Below are positions 35,801 to 46,824 of a DNA stretch of 64,000 bases, piece by piece. Numbering within the stretch: the first letter of the stretch is position 1; each line of letters opens with the position of its first letter. Made by a program: the position numbers and the translations under genes. The notes under the pieces are model-generated. The model was not told the origin of the DNA, searched no databases, and saw only the letters and a list, made by a program, of their open reading frames with translations. Source of the DNA: Hawksworthiomyces lignivorus (lineage: Eukaryota; Ascomycota; Sordariomycetes; Ophiostomatales; Ophiostomataceae); the NCBI GenBank assembly GCA_002917075.1, contig NTMA01000041.1:186001-250000 (forward strand). The letters run 5' to 3'.

Positions 35801-36887
35801 GGCTACCACGAACCAGCACCAAAATATAATAAGGCTTCTGCTCGACAAGGGTGCCGATACCGAAACAAGAAATAACCATTCTCGAACGCCGCTGATGGAG
35901 GCTGCTTCAAACGGATGCGAGACGATTGCACAAGATTTACTGGATTTCGGTGCCAATGATGATGTATTTGACCTCTTCGGCGAGACGCCGCTGATGATGG
36001 CAGTCGAAGCTGGACATGAAGGCGTTGTAAAGCTGCTGCTCAACATGGACACCAATTTGGAGGCAGAAAATGCATCGGGCGAGACGCTGCTATTAGCAGC
36101 TACCGCAAAAGGGCACCAGGCTCTTGTGCAATTACTGCTCGACTACGGTGCTAACGTCGAAGCAAAAGACAAATCTGGCAACACACCGTTAATATCTGCT
36201 GTTTTTGGTGGACACCAGGCCATTGCAAGGCTACTGCTCGACTTCGGTGCTCATACTGAGATAAGGGGCGGCACTGGCAAGTCGGCGTTGCAGTATGCCG
36301 TCGACAGAGATGACGAGGCTATGGTGCAACTGCTGCTCGAGAGAGGCGCCAATGTCGAGATAAGGGATAGTGACTCTTGGCAAACTCCGCTGCTATGGGC
36401 TATCGAAAGCCGGAAGGAGACTACCATCTGCGTACTTCTTAATAATGGTGCTGATACGGAGGCACGGAGCAGCTCTGGACAGACACCTCTGTTGGCGGCT
36501 ACCACAGCACACTACGAGGCCGGTGTGCGGTTGCTGCTCGAGAAGGGTGCCGCTGTTAACGCGAACAACAGCGGTTGGACGCCATTGTTACGGGCCGCCG
36601 TGCGTGGGTATGAGACGATCTCACGGTGCTTGCTCTCTTTCGGCGCCGAAATAGAGGCGACGAATCGCGAGGGCCGCACGGCATTGTCCTTGGCTGCTGA
36701 GAACGGGCACGAGGCCATCGCGCGGATGCTGCTGCAGAGGATGGCCAACGTTGAAGCAGCTGACACTCGAGGCCAAACTCCTCTGTATTTTGCCATCATG
36801 AACAACCACGAAGCTGTTGCAAAATTATTGCTTGACTGCGGCGCTACTCCCAAACCGAACATCAAGGGGTTCATACCGTTACCGTAG
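32827..36887 (+). CDS. NLR-like protein: DUF7708-like N-terminus, NACHT ATPase and ankyrin repeats, ended by an amber codon
   Basis: Exons 32827-33171 and 33237-36887 (intron donor GTCAGC, branch ACTAAT, acceptor GCGCAG), 1331 aa to the TAG at 36885. Residues ~50-220 resemble the alpha-helical N-terminal domain of fungal NLRs (SLVRMTLLSIMNYSSFFEK, YFIVVVRLCHQLL). The NACHT part has a P-loop GKLGSGKS (about 291-298), Walker B FILLDGIDECDD (about 385-396) and a winged-helix segment (RRPLTLEELREALSV, LIHHSVKQFLLGQF). From about residue 765 there are 17 ankyrin repeats of 33 aa. Fungal NLRs of this architecture are thought to sense non-self or cell damage and trigger incompatibility or defence; that is inference. 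The second and third repeats are nearly identical at DNA level. The stop falls inside the next repeat while the same frame continues as ankyrin sequence, so this is a truncated allele, a pseudogene, or a case of recoding or splicing. Confidence 0.85.
35294..35491 (+). repeat. Recent 99-bp duplication within the ankyrin array
   Basis: Two adjacent 99-bp units (35294-35392 and 35393-35491), each encoding one ankyrin repeat, differ at nine positions by my count, several of them synonymous. Other repeats in the array are far more diverged. High internal identity of this sort marks repeat arrays that expand and reshuffle, as reported for NLR sensor domains in fungi. Confidence 0.85.
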
Positions 36888-37205
36888 GCTGTTATGAATG
36901 TCCAAGTGGCCATGGTACGTCTGCTGCTCGATCATGGCGCTGCTATTGAAACAAAAGATAGCTACGGCCGAACACTACTAGAGTTGGCAGTCTTCACGGG
37001 GGACAATGCCAAGGTCCAGCTGCTACTCGAAAGAGGCGCTCAAAGCACCCAGCGATTGCCAACTATTCGCCTGCCGGCGAGGGTGAGCGTGACCAAATTT
37101 GAAGGCGCTGAGCGGGTGCTGCACAAGACCCCCAGCACGAAATCGAAAGACGGCGAGGATCATCTGAACCTAGTGAGAAGGCTCAACGATAGGACTAGGA
37201 TGTAA
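36888..37205 (+). pseudogene. In-frame ankyrin continuation beyond the TAG
   Basis: Directly after the TAG at 36885-36887 the same frame stays open for another 105 codons. It completes the interrupted ankyrin repeat (VAMVRLLLDHGAAIETKD), adds one more full repeat (RTLLELAVFTGDNAKVQLLL) and ends in a basic, Ser/Thr-rich tail with TAA at 37203. Repeat register is intact across the stop, so the break is a point change, not an indel. It could only be translated by readthrough, by splicing out the stop, or by reinitiation at the Met at 36894. Confidence 0.8.
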
Positions 37206-38119
37206 GGGAGTATACATAGAGCTTAGTGTGGCGTAAATAACTAAATAATATCATGAATAGAGCGCATCATACACAAAGAGCACCACAGTGAATTCATAAG
37301 GCGTATTTCGGCCTATTCTGACACCAATCGTCGGGCAGCTTCGCATGCTAAGGCGAAGATGGACATCTAGGGGAGCTTCGCTGGTGCCGCCTAGCGTGTA
37401 GAGCTCTATTTTAGCGCAAGATGGTCTGTAGCAAGGCTTATACTCGTATGCTTTGGAGTGCCTAGGCGTAGCTTTTGGGGTGGTGAATGGATTTGCCTCA
37501 TTGGAGCTGGTGAAGAGGGTCCGCCAGTCTGACGGATGCGGAATAGCGCCTCATTGCTGGACAATAACAATAGGACGGCAGAATTAGCAATTAAAAATAA
37601 TAGGAAAATAAATGGAAAATAAAAGAAAAAAAAAAAGAAAAAGGAAAGAAGGGCTTGCTTGGCTTGTTAGGAAAGAGCAACCCAGAATAAAAAATAATAA
37701 TAATAAATATAATAAAAATTAGAATAAAAAAAAATAACAACGTGAGGTGATAGCACGGAATAAAAACTGCCGCCCAAAAATAATAAGCTGTAAAGCCCTC
37801 GCATCACTTTTCGGGGCATCGTGCTGTTCTTCTTTTTCTCTTTCCCCTTCTTCTTCTTCTTTTTTATATTGTCTTTCTTCATCACGCACAGCTCATCTGG
37901 CATTGTACGGTTGTTCTTTATCAGACGCGTTCTGAAAAGAAATTAGTTTTGCCGTTTTCATCGCTGCATTGATAGACTCTGGTGATTCTTGTCGCCTTGT
38001 CTTTGAAGGGCGAGCCGCGCTTTTTTTGGCTTCGCCTCCTTTCCTCTGACGCTCCCATTCAGTGTCCTCTTTCTCTATCATCCCTTTTCTCTCTCTCTAC
38101 TTTTCGCTTTCTATCCAAG
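37206..38119. other. Intergenic region, A/T-rich
   Basis: 3' flank of the NLR gene and promoter of RCC1. The middle (about 37560-37740) is very A/T-rich with AATAATAAT runs. The last 150 bases are CT-rich leader before the RCC1 ATG. No gene is recognised. Confidence 0.6.
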
Positions 38120-40227
38120 ATGCCTCCACGGAAAGCCACTACCTCCGCCAAGGCCGCCGCTGACGCGAAACCGGCCGCCGTTGCGAAGAAATCGGCTTCG
38201 GCAGCAGCAGCAAAGAAGGCAGCCACCGCTGAGAAGCCCATCCCTGCCAAGACGGCGACGACCAAGCGCAAGCGGTCCGCCGACGACGACGGCGCGGAGC
38301 CACATGTGAACGGCGTCCCGGCAGCGAACCAGCCCAAGAAGGCCAAGACGGCGGCCGCCAAGAAAGAGACCGCGCCCGCGCCCAAGAAGGCGGCGGCGGC
38401 GCGTTCCAAGACACCTACGGCGCGCTCCAAGACGCCCGCGGTGGCCGGGGACAGCGTCGATGCCAACAAGGAGAACGCAGCGCCCAACGGCGCGCTGGTG
38501 AACGGCGAGCACGCGAAGAAGCGCGCCAAGTCGGCCACGCTGGCTGCTCCGGCCAAGGCGGCGGCCAAGGCCAAGACGACCGCGGCGGCCAAGCGGAAGG
38601 CCGAGGCGGTGGAAGAGAAGGCGGAAGAGGAGAAGCAGGAGGCAGAGGCGGCTGTCGCCAGCAAGGAGCAGGACGAGGCGGCTGAGGAACCGCCGGCCAA
38701 GAAAGCGGCCGTCGCCGCCGCGCCGGCGCGCGCCGCGAAGCGGCCCGCGGCCAAGATCGGCGTCAAGATCAACGACGCGCCCACGGAGCCCCTGGACGTG
38801 TTCGTGTTCGGCGAGGGCGGCGCCGGCGAGCTGGGCCTGGGCGCCGTGCGGCTGGACGGCAAGCGGCCCATGGACGTCAAGCGGCCGCGCCTCAACCCCA
38901 AGCTGGCGGCGGCCACCGTGGGCGTCGTGCAGGTTGCCGCGGGCGGCATGCACGCCGTGGCCCTGACCAAGGACAACAAGATCCTGACCTGGGGCGTCAA
39001 CGACCAGGGCGCCCTGGGCCGCGACACCACTTGGGATGGCGGCCTGCGCGACGCCGACGCCGATTCCTCGGACAGCGAGGACGACGATGATGACGACACC
39101 GGCCTCAACCCTATCGAGAGCACCCCCACCGAGGTCGACACCACCGACGTCGTGCCCGGCACCAAGTTCGTTCAGGTTGTCGCCAGCGACAGCGCGTCCT
39201 TTGCCCTGACCGAGGACGGCCGCGTGTACGGCTGGGGTACTTTCCGCGTAAGTATTTTTTTTTTTGCCCTTGTGTTTTCTGTTGAGAGGTTAATGCTAAC
39301 GACACCTGAAACAGGCGAGCGACGGCATCCTCGGCTTCTCGCGCAACATCGACATCCAGAAGACGCCCGTGCTGCTGCCCGAGCCCAAGAAGGTCAAGGC
39401 GCTGGCCACCGGCTCGAACCACATCCTGGCGCTCGATGCCAAGGGCAAGCTGTTCACCTGGGGCTGCCCCGAGCAGAACCAGCTGGGCCGCCGCTGCGTG
39501 CAGCGCGACATCAAGGAGTCGGCCCTACGGCCCGGCGGCGTCGGCTTCCGCCGCGGCGTGCACGTCGCCAAGGTCGCGTGCGGCTCGTACCACAGCTTCG
39601 CCCTCGACCAGAAGGGCCAGGTCTACGCCTGGGGCCTCAACAACTTTGGCCAGCTCAACGTGGAACAGGGCGCGGGCGATACCGACGCCACCGTGCTCGA
39701 CGCCACCCTCATGGAGGGCCTCACCGACTACCGCATCGTCGACATCGACGGCGGCGAGCACCACTCGCTAGCCTGCACCGCCGACGGCAAGCTGCTGACC
39801 TGGGGCCGCATCGACGGCCACCAGGTCGGCCTGGCCAAGGCTGCCTTCACCGAAGAGAACGCCATCTTCGACGAGCACGGCAAGCCGCGCATTCTCAAGG
39901 AGCCTACGGTCGTGCCAGGTAAGACAAAACTTCTAAAACACGAAAAGTTAAAAAAAATAAATGGAGACGATATAACTGACTCTCCCCCTCCTGCTAGATG
40001 TGCCCGCCATTGCCCAGGTCAACGCTGGCACGGACAACAGCTTTGCTCTCACTCCCGATGGCAAGGTGTACTCATGGGGCTTCTCGGCCAACTACCAGAC
40101 GGGCCAGGGCACCACCGACGACATTGAGACGCCGACACTGATCGACAACACGGCCGTGCGCGGCAAGAAGCTGGTCTTTGCCGGCGCCGGCGGCCAGTTC
40201 TCCATCCTGGCGAGCCGGGCGGAGTAA
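38120..40227 (+). CDS. RCC1-family Ran guanine-nucleotide exchange factor
   Basis: Exons 38120-39247, 39315-39918 and 39998-40227 (653 aa); introns of 67 and 79 nt with donors GTAAGT and GTAAGA and acceptors ACAG and GCTAG, phases 0 and 1. The first ~215 residues form a Lys/Ala/Pro-rich basic tail with several KKAK/KRKR nuclear-localisation patches and two RSKTP repeats. The beta-propeller follows, with RCC1 signatures such as GELGLGAVR, AAGGMHAVALTKD, WGVNDQGALGR, ACGSYHSFALDQKG, WGLNNFGQLN and NAGTDNSFALTPDG. An acidic Asp/Ser loop (about residues 325-340) interrupts the second blade. RCC1 proteins (yeast Srm1/Prp20, fission yeast Pim1) load GTP onto Ran at chromatin and drive nuclear transport and spindle assembly. 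The long basic tail probably contacts DNA or histones. Confidence 0.93.
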
Positions 40228-41228
40228 TCCGCCCTCTCCTCGAAGTTTTTAGTTAAATGCCTGGAAGCATCTCTCTAATCACCTAATCTGTAATTCTAGC
40301 CCTACCTGCTGCGGGTGTGCTTTTTCAACTTTTGCATGTTATCTCATTTTCTACTTGTTTTCTTTTGGCATGTTCTGGTTTCGCTGCTTTAGACGATCTT
40401 CGGTTTCTTCTTCATTTTTTTTATTCAAAAAGATTCATTTCTGAGAGGGAAGAGGAGGCAAAAAAATAAATAGGGGAAAGGGACGGCGAGGGGATTAGGA
40501 GAACAAAAGAGACGCATTGAAGGCATTTTGATATTTGCGTTAAAGCTTGGAAGAATATATATGCTGGGTGTTTTTGCTGCGAAGTTTTATTTTTTATCTG
40601 TTTCTGGTGCATTTGATATTTTTTGGTCACATCTCCCCTACCATTGCTTTCTACGTTGATAGATATATGTACCAACAGTGGCCACTATTCTTTTTGAATT
40701 CATTAACAACAAGTCTTGCTTTGTTTGCTTCGATCATGCATACCGTAAGCGTTCTTATATTGCTTCCTCTTGCTACTGTACAAGGCTATATAGCGTATTA
40801 TGCTTAGAACCAGAGCGCGTCACGGAGAGAGAGGCTGCTGCAAAGTGGCTAACAAGTGTGGAACAATTATGGATCTGTCTACGGACCGACTAGAAAACAG
40901 ACAGAAGAAAAAGGACGCCGCCAACGCCGATATGATCGTCTTTCCCGTTCCATCCGCCCTTATTGCTCGACTCTGCTCACCCGGCCATGCGCTCTATCTC
41001 CTCTCCTAAAAGTAGCCCGCAGTTTCCAAACAGCAGGTTGGGAACGCCGCCTCCATCTCCTAGTGCGCGTATGCAGTATATGCATAGAAGTAAGATACAA
41101 AATGTGTGTGATTGTGCGTGATTGTGCGTGTGTGTGTGTGTGTATATGTGTGTATGTGGTCATAAGTGTGTGTTCGTGTGTTTGGATGTAGGTATACTCT
41201 TTCCCCCACGTAGCTTTTAGGTTCTCTC
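40228..41228. other. Convergent 3' intergenic region
   Basis: Between the 3' ends of RCC1 (+) and YIP1 (-). It contains a TG-rich microsatellite at 41103-41159 and otherwise only short spurious frames. Confidence 0.6.
41103..41159. repeat. TG-rich microsatellite
   Basis: Alternating TG with interspersed ATTGTGCG units and a central (TG)n core. It lies in the 3' flank of the YIP1 gene. Confidence 0.9.
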
Positions 41229-42399
41229 TCAGGCAGATCCTGCCCGCCCTGCCATGGCCTTTACCATGGAGCCGCTGCCGCGGCTACTGAAGACGGCCAT
41301 GATGCCGAAGCCGACGTAGAAGAGGGCCAGCGGATACGCGACCAGGCCGCGCATGCCACGCATGCGGCCGACGGCGCAGAACATGCCGGAGGCGCTATAG
41401 GTGCACCAGCAGATGGCGGCGGTGGTGCCGACGATGCCGAGCGGGGTGTCCATGGGCATGACGATGCCGACCAGGCTGGTGGCCACCAGCGGCAGCAGAC
41501 AGTAGCCCAGCACGCTGGCAGAGCGCGCAAACGTCAGGGTGCTCGACAGGTGGCTGAGGCTGCCGCTGCGGCCGTGCTTGCCGGTCGGGCCGCCGCCCGC
41601 CGACGAGATGTTGCCGCTCAGCCCGCCCGCGGCACCGCCGCCGACGGGGCCTCCAGCGATACCCGTGCTGCTGCCCACGCCGCCGGCCGGATCTGGGTAG
41701 CCGGGTGTCGACGAAACGCCGTAGGCTGATGACGGACCCCCGCCAGTGCCGGGCTGTCCGTCTGGTGACATCAGCGACAGGATGATGTGCAGAGACGTGG
41801 AGCCCAGAAGGGCCAGACCATAAATGTAGCCAAAGTGGACTTTGCCGGAGAAGAGCAGGAAGAAGCCAAACAGCAAGAAGAAGATAATCGGGCCCGCGAG
41901 GTCGGAGTCGTCCATGAGGTGCTGGTCTATGCGCTGGAATGGGTTCAGGACGGCGAGGGTCTGCAAGTCAGATGGTTAGCACAACAAGAATTGAGTGAAA
42001 GAAAGAAGCCATGTCCATCTCAGAAGAACAGCCTGATCTCACCTTTGCCTGGATGTGACCAAAGTTGACGCCCAGCTCCTCCAGCAGCGGCGGCTCGCCG
42101 TCGTAGCCCTCGGTCGAGAACGCCGCCAGCCAGCCCGTCCGCAGGCCACCCTGCTCACCCATGCGACCGGATACGCCACCGGGACCTACACCGATGCCGC
42201 CAGCACCACCTGGGCCACCGAACCCGCCGTATGCGGAGGCGACGCCGCCGCCGCCGCCGTAGCCATAGCCACCGTGCCCAGATGTGGGCTGGCCTGGCAC
42301 ACCAGGTGAGTAGGAAGAGGGATAGAACTGGAGGTTTTGCGCCGAGGATGGGCCATAGGCAGGATTGCCGCCCTGCGGGCCGCCGTAGTACTGGGACAT
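41229..42399 (-). CDS. YIP1: YIP1-family ER-Golgi membrane protein
   Basis: Exons 42043-42399 and 41229-41960 with an 82-nt intron (GTGAGA donor, TTGCAG acceptor, phase 0), 362 aa. The N-terminal ~85 residues are Gly/Tyr/Pro/Ser-rich and cytosolic. Next comes the family signature LLEELGVNFGHIQAKTLAVLNPFQ, then HLMDDSDLAGPIIF leading into the first of five hydrophobic segments (about residues 140-160, 165-190, 265-290, 292-315 and 325-345). Yip1/YIPF5 proteins cycle between ER and Golgi, bind Rab GTPases of the Ypt1 class and act in COPII vesicle formation. A Gly/Pro/Ser-rich loop of about 70 residues between the second and third segments makes this protein longer than the ~250-aa yeast homologue. 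The loop is low complexity, not a new domain. Confidence 0.92.
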
Positions 42400-43609
42400 G
42401 GCGGTGACGCTGTGAAGAGGACTGTGAGGGAACAGGAGGACGAAGGGAGAGGAAGGAAAGGGAAGGGGAGACGAGAAAAGCGATAACTCGAATTCCCGTA
42501 TCGCTTGTCGCCCTTTGAATAATCGTCTAAGAAAAAGAATAGAAGATAGATGTAGAGAGACACAAGAAGAGTGTCGTGTGCTGGCCACGGATTGGTAGGT
42601 GTAATGCTTTGTCTTGATCGCTCACTAAGGAAAGACGAAAGAAAGCAAGAGAGAAGAGAAGAATGGTTGAACAAAGGAACGAAGAGAAAAGAAAACCGAG
42701 CAGACGGCCTGCTGGAGATGCAGAGGCTATTTGCTTTAGGTCGTGTTTCGTGTCGTGTCGTCGTCGTTGTTGGGATATGGCGATGCGCCGCTGTGTGGAG
42801 AGAATTGGCGGAGGGAAAAGCTTCCCCAAAGACAAAGCTGTCCCTTTTATTTTTATTATTTTTATTATTTTTATTTAATTATTTTTAGAGGGCATTACAG
42901 GGCAGTCGCTTGTGAATAGCTGTCCCGATGTGACTTCCTACTGTTGTTAGCTTCCTTTTCGCTCCCCTGCCTCGTTCCTTCCCCTGCGGTGGAGTAACCT
43001 GTTCACTTCTCTCTTCTTCAATTGGCAGGAGCCTTCCAGCAGCTGGCGTGGCTGAACGGTCCAGTGGCGTCGCAATTTCCTGAATCGGGCTAGCGTGCAT
43101 GATTTCTGGTAACGAGATAATCCGGATAACTATATAACTACGTACTACAATGTTTAACTAACTATACTACATAAATGCATGTTCGGAGTCGGTGGGTGGC
43201 AGGGTGTGGCAGCTGTGGGGCGAATCCATTGGCGAGGAATCTTCCAGTATTAAACGTACGTTATTATGGGTCTCTTCGTTATTATGGGATGGCCCTGTGA
43301 AGGCTCTGTCGGCAGAGGACCAGAGAGAGAGAAAGACTGAGAAAAAAAAAAGTTTAGACTGCGGACCGTTCATTATCGTGCGTTTTTGTGCTTCCTTTCC
43401 CTTCTTTTCCCTTTCCTCTCCGGATTGGACTCTTTGTTTCTCCACCAATTTCCCTTTTTTGCTGTCGCTGCTACTTGCACGCAGAACAAAATCAAGGCTC
43501 ATCTTCTCAGTCGGTCTGACTGACGCTCTTTTCTACGGCTAAGAGCTTTTGCAAAGCTTTTTTTTTTATTGCAGAGACCGAGAAGAGTTGAAGCTAATCG
43601 GGATCCAAA
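42400..43609. other. Divergent intergenic region
   Basis: Shared upstream region of YIP1 (-) and PAM16 (+). It contains an A/T-rich microsatellite at 42846-42887 and CT-rich stretches on each transcribed side. No gene is supported in between. Confidence 0.55.
42846..42887. repeat. ATTATTTTT microsatellite
   Basis: Repeated TTTTATTATTTTTATT-type units in the upstream region shared by YIP1 and PAM16. Confidence 0.85.
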
Positions 43610-44212
43610 ATGGTGTGCGCCCCCTCACCTGTCTGCCTGCTCGCTCATCGCTCATGGCGATGGTCGTCGGGACACGTCCCCTCTTCTTTACGCTCACAAC
43701 CTGTTCAAACATTTTTTTTTTTTTTTGCTAACCCTTCCCTCCCCCTCGACCAGGCCTACCGCCTCATCACCCAGGTGGTCATCATCGGCTCCCGCGTGCT
43801 CGGCCGCGCCTTCACCGAGGCCTACAAGCAGGCCAACGCCTCCAGCCAGTACGCCCGCGCCCAGGCCAAGGCCGGCGGCGCTGCCGGCGGCGCTTCTGGC
43901 CGCGCGAGTCTGGCCACCGGCATGACGCTCGACGAGGCCGCGCAGATCCTCAACGTGCCCAAGCCGCCGGCCGGCGGCGCCAACGCGAACCCCGCCGCCG
44001 CCAAGGGCTACGACATGGAGGAGGTCATGGACCGCTTCAAGCGCCTCTTTGACGCCAACGACCCCCAGAAGGGCGGCAGCTTCTACCTCCAGAGCAAGAT
44101 CCTGCGCGCCCGCGAGCGCATCGAGGTTGAGGTCGGCCCCGCCCTCGAGCGCGCCGCCCAGGAGGCCGAGGTCCAGGCCGGCTTCAAGCCTAAGATGTAC
44201 AAAGACCGGTGA
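43610..44212 (+). CDS. PAM16: Mitochondrial import motor subunit Pam16/Tim16
   Basis: The ATG at 43610-43612 is followed at once by a 141-nt intron (donor GTGTGC, branch TGCTAAC, acceptor GACCAG at 43753); the second exon is 43754-44212, giving 153 aa. The protein starts MAYRLITQVVIIGSRVLGRAFTEAY, the membrane-contact helix of the family. It ends in the J-like domain (MTLDEAAQILNV, MEEVMDRFKRLFDANDP, GGSFYLQSKILRARERIE), which lacks the HPD triad as expected. Pam16 pairs with Pam14 at the TIM23 translocon on the matrix side and restrains Hsp70 stimulation. A Gly/Ala-rich linker (about residues 38-60) separates the two parts. The intron has no stop and its length is a multiple of three, so the unspliced frame is open too. 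I prefer the spliced model because the family begins right at the MA(Y/H)R motif. Confidence 0.92.
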   Translation: MVCAPSPVCLLAHRSWRWSSGHVPSSLRSQPVQTFFFFFANPSLPLDQAYRLITQVVIIGSRVLGRAFTEAYKQANASSQYARAQAKAGGAAGGASGRASLATGMTLDEAAQILNVPKPPAGGANANPAAAKGYDMEEVMDRFKRLFDANDPQKGGSFYLQSKILRARERIEVEVGPALERAAQEAEVQAGFKPKMYKDR

Positions 44213-44945
44213 CGGACCGCTAAAATCTCCTAGCCCGGCGGACACTGCGGCTCCGTGAGGAATGGTGACTGCGAATCTGCCGAAGATACCGCGATCCGCT
44301 TGCACACCGCTCCTACGGACTACCCGCCGCAAGATCCGCGCCGACAGCAGCAGCCGCATCAACAAGACACTAGAGAACGGGCAACGCTTGGGTGCTCTGC
44401 GGCAGATACGAAACAGAAATCTTCACTCGACATCTTTTTGGCATAGCTTTGGCGTTTCTTGGCTTATTGTGTTTTTATTAAAGAACTGTATCCTTTCTCT
44501 TCTTCTTCTTCATCTACATATTGTCCACATATATATATATATTATTATTTATTAGACGTGCATTCATGCATTGGAGGATGGGGCGTGACGAGGGGAAGGA
44601 GAAGAGAAAGACGGCATTCTACGGACAGGAAAAGGATGGGACAGGGACGACGGGCTTTGCAATGAGCTGACGTCGGGTTTTGGTCACACTGGATGAACGG
44701 AGACGTCTAGCTTGTGTATGAACGGCAAAAAAAAAAGATATTCTCTGTACTCCAAATATGATACATTTAACACACGTTGCAGAATGCTCCGCTGCTCTCT
44801 CGGTTCTCTCGACTAGGCCTCGTGAGAGTTGCAGTTCGCGTGGGTTATTTGTGCCGCCGGTGCATCGGTTTGCACCCCTACTGCCTGCGGTTGATGATTT
44901 TTTTTTTCTCTTTTTTTAGGGAGACCAGGAAACCGTGTCTCGCGC
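44213..44945. other. Convergent 3' intergenic region
   Basis: Between the 3' ends of PAM16 (+) and the MFS gene (-). It holds a TATATA run near 44531-44542 and T-rich tracts; no gene is recognised. Confidence 0.6.
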
Positions 44946-46824
44946 TCAGAGCGGCGGCGCCTCGTCCATCTCGGCGTCGGCGGGGTCGGCCCAGCCCTCG
45001 CGCTTGTCCTTGGCGACGCGCACAAAGGCGGCGGCCAGGAGGATGGCGAGCAGGGCAATGCCGGCGCCGAAGAAGAGGGCGGCACGGAAGCCCAGCACTT
45101 GGTCGGGGCGGTGCTTGTTGACCTGGACCTCGACGGTGCCGGCGAAGCCGAGGCCGAGGCTGGTGCCGTAGAGGTTGAGCGTGCTGACGAGCGACGCGGC
45201 CACGCCCTGCTCACTGCGGCGCACGCTGTTGCTGGCGATGATCTGCGCGGCCACGTACACAAAGTCCGGGCACAGGCCCATGAAGAGCGCCGAGGGAAAC
45301 GCCTGCGCCCAGTACGTCTGCCCCCGCGCCGGCATCGTCGCCACCAGCACGTTGGCCAGCAGGATCGCCGCCGCGCCCAGCGCCAGGATCCACTGCGCCG
45401 CCAGCCGCGGCACCAGCCACGCCGCCGCGAACGTGCCCGCCAGCGCCACTACCGCAAACGGCGTCCACTCCGCCGAGAACTCCAGGATGCTCTTGCCCTG
45501 CAGCTCCTGCAGCCACGCCGCCATGTACCACACGTACACCCCGTTCGCCATGAAGCTCAGCAGCGCCGCCCCGACCAGCGCCCGGAACGACGGCGTCGTC
45601 CAAATGTCCAGCGGCATGATCGGCGCCGAAGCGAACCGCCCCTCCCACACGATAAACACCACGACCATGGCCACCGACACCACCAGCAGCACCGGCTCAA
45701 ACGGCGCGCCCCATCCGCTCGCCGGAGCTTGGCTGTGCATGTGTTAGCAAGAGGAGTTCGTATCGAAAAAATTGGAAAGGCGCACAAAAAGAAAGTGCAG
45801 TGCAGGGGGGGCTGCATAGCAGGACAACGTCATACTTCCAAGCAATATTAAACAAAATCAAGCCTCCCGTTCCCAGGGCGGCGCCGATCCAGTCCACTTT
45901 ACCGCCTTTGTCGAGCGGCTTGTCTGCTGGAATGAGATAGGCAAGCGCACCAAAGACGACGGCTCCGATGATGGCCCTGCATGCTAGTTGTCAGCCAAGG
46001 GCACATGAACGGTACAAAGACGAGTCCTGGAGAGAAGCGTCATACAGTCCCCAGAAGATCCATTTCCAGGTCGCGAATTCGACAAAGATGCCAGCCCACA
46101 CGGCGCCCAGGAGACTCCCGATCGGCGCCGACGCGCCGAAGAATCCAAGGGTGATGTTCCGCGCCTTGCCTGGCGGTATGGTCGTGCTGATGAGGGCGAC
46201 GGCATTGGGCATAATCAGCGCGCCTCCTATCCCGGAGAAGGCTCGGGCGACGTTGAAGCTGGCGTAACTGTTGCAGAAGCCGTTGGCCAGCGACCAGATG
46301 ACGAGCCACGTGGCGCCGGCAATCAGGACGTTCCGGTGGCCGTAGACGGTGCCGAGCCGCCCACTGATCAGCACGAATGTGCCTTGCGTCAGTCTGTACA
46401 GATGCGTGTCAGCGGCCGCCTCTATGGCGGGCTCGTGCGAATTAGCGAAGCAAGAGATGAGGGGAGGAGAGACGGACGGGTACGATGCCGCAGCCCAGTT
46501 GGCTTTTCCAGGACCTGTAGCTGTGCCCAGTGCTTGGCTTATCTGGAGACCGGCAGCCAGGCCGATCATGTTGGATATCATCTAGCTCGTGTTAGTGAGC
46601 GCTCTCGTCTCGACACAGGTGTGAATTGTGCCAAGACCTGCCTGGACCATGTTGCTGCAGACGATGAGAATGATAATGGCAAGCCGGCGCCCGTTGCCAA
46701 CGGCATTCTGTGTAGCTGTTGGACGTTTCGCCTCTTTTGCTGTGCTTTCCAGGCCTCCATCTTCCGGGCAGCGCGGAGGCGCATCCTGCCTGTCGGGCGA
46801 CTGCTCGCTTTTCGGTAGGGACAT
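44946..46824 (-). CDS. Major facilitator superfamily drug/proton antiporter (DHA-type, about 14 TM)
   Basis: Five exons: 46642-46824, 46478-46581, 46046-46393, 45836-45976 and 44946-45732 (520 aa). Donors are GCAGGT (a GC-AG intron), GTCCGT, GTATGA and GTATGA; acceptors CTAG, ACAG, GCAG and ACAG; phases agree throughout. The N-terminal ~45 residues are a polar cytosolic tail. Transmembrane segments then run from IIILIVCSNMVQ on, with the loop motif SGRLGTVYGHRNVLIAG (the GRLGxxYGHR form of MFS motif A) between the second and third. Next is ARAFSGIGGALIMPNAVALI. The second half carries APIMPLDIWTTPSFRALVGA and SEQGVAASLVSTLNLYGTSLGLG. This pattern is typical of fungal 14-TM exporters related to Atr1-like transporters, which pump small molecules out across the plasma membrane. 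The substrate is unknown, and no biosynthetic genes adjoin it. Confidence 0.88.

Noticed and set aside
36884..36961. In-frame 78-nt intron that would remove the NLR stop codon
   Set aside because: Donor GTAGGC and acceptor GATAG are poor, no branch site or pyrimidine tract is seen, and the stretch itself encodes good ankyrin sequence. Kept only as an alternative in the findings.
38059..39165. 368-codon open frame on the - strand
   Set aside because: Antisense shadow of the Ala/Lys-rich RCC1 first exon.
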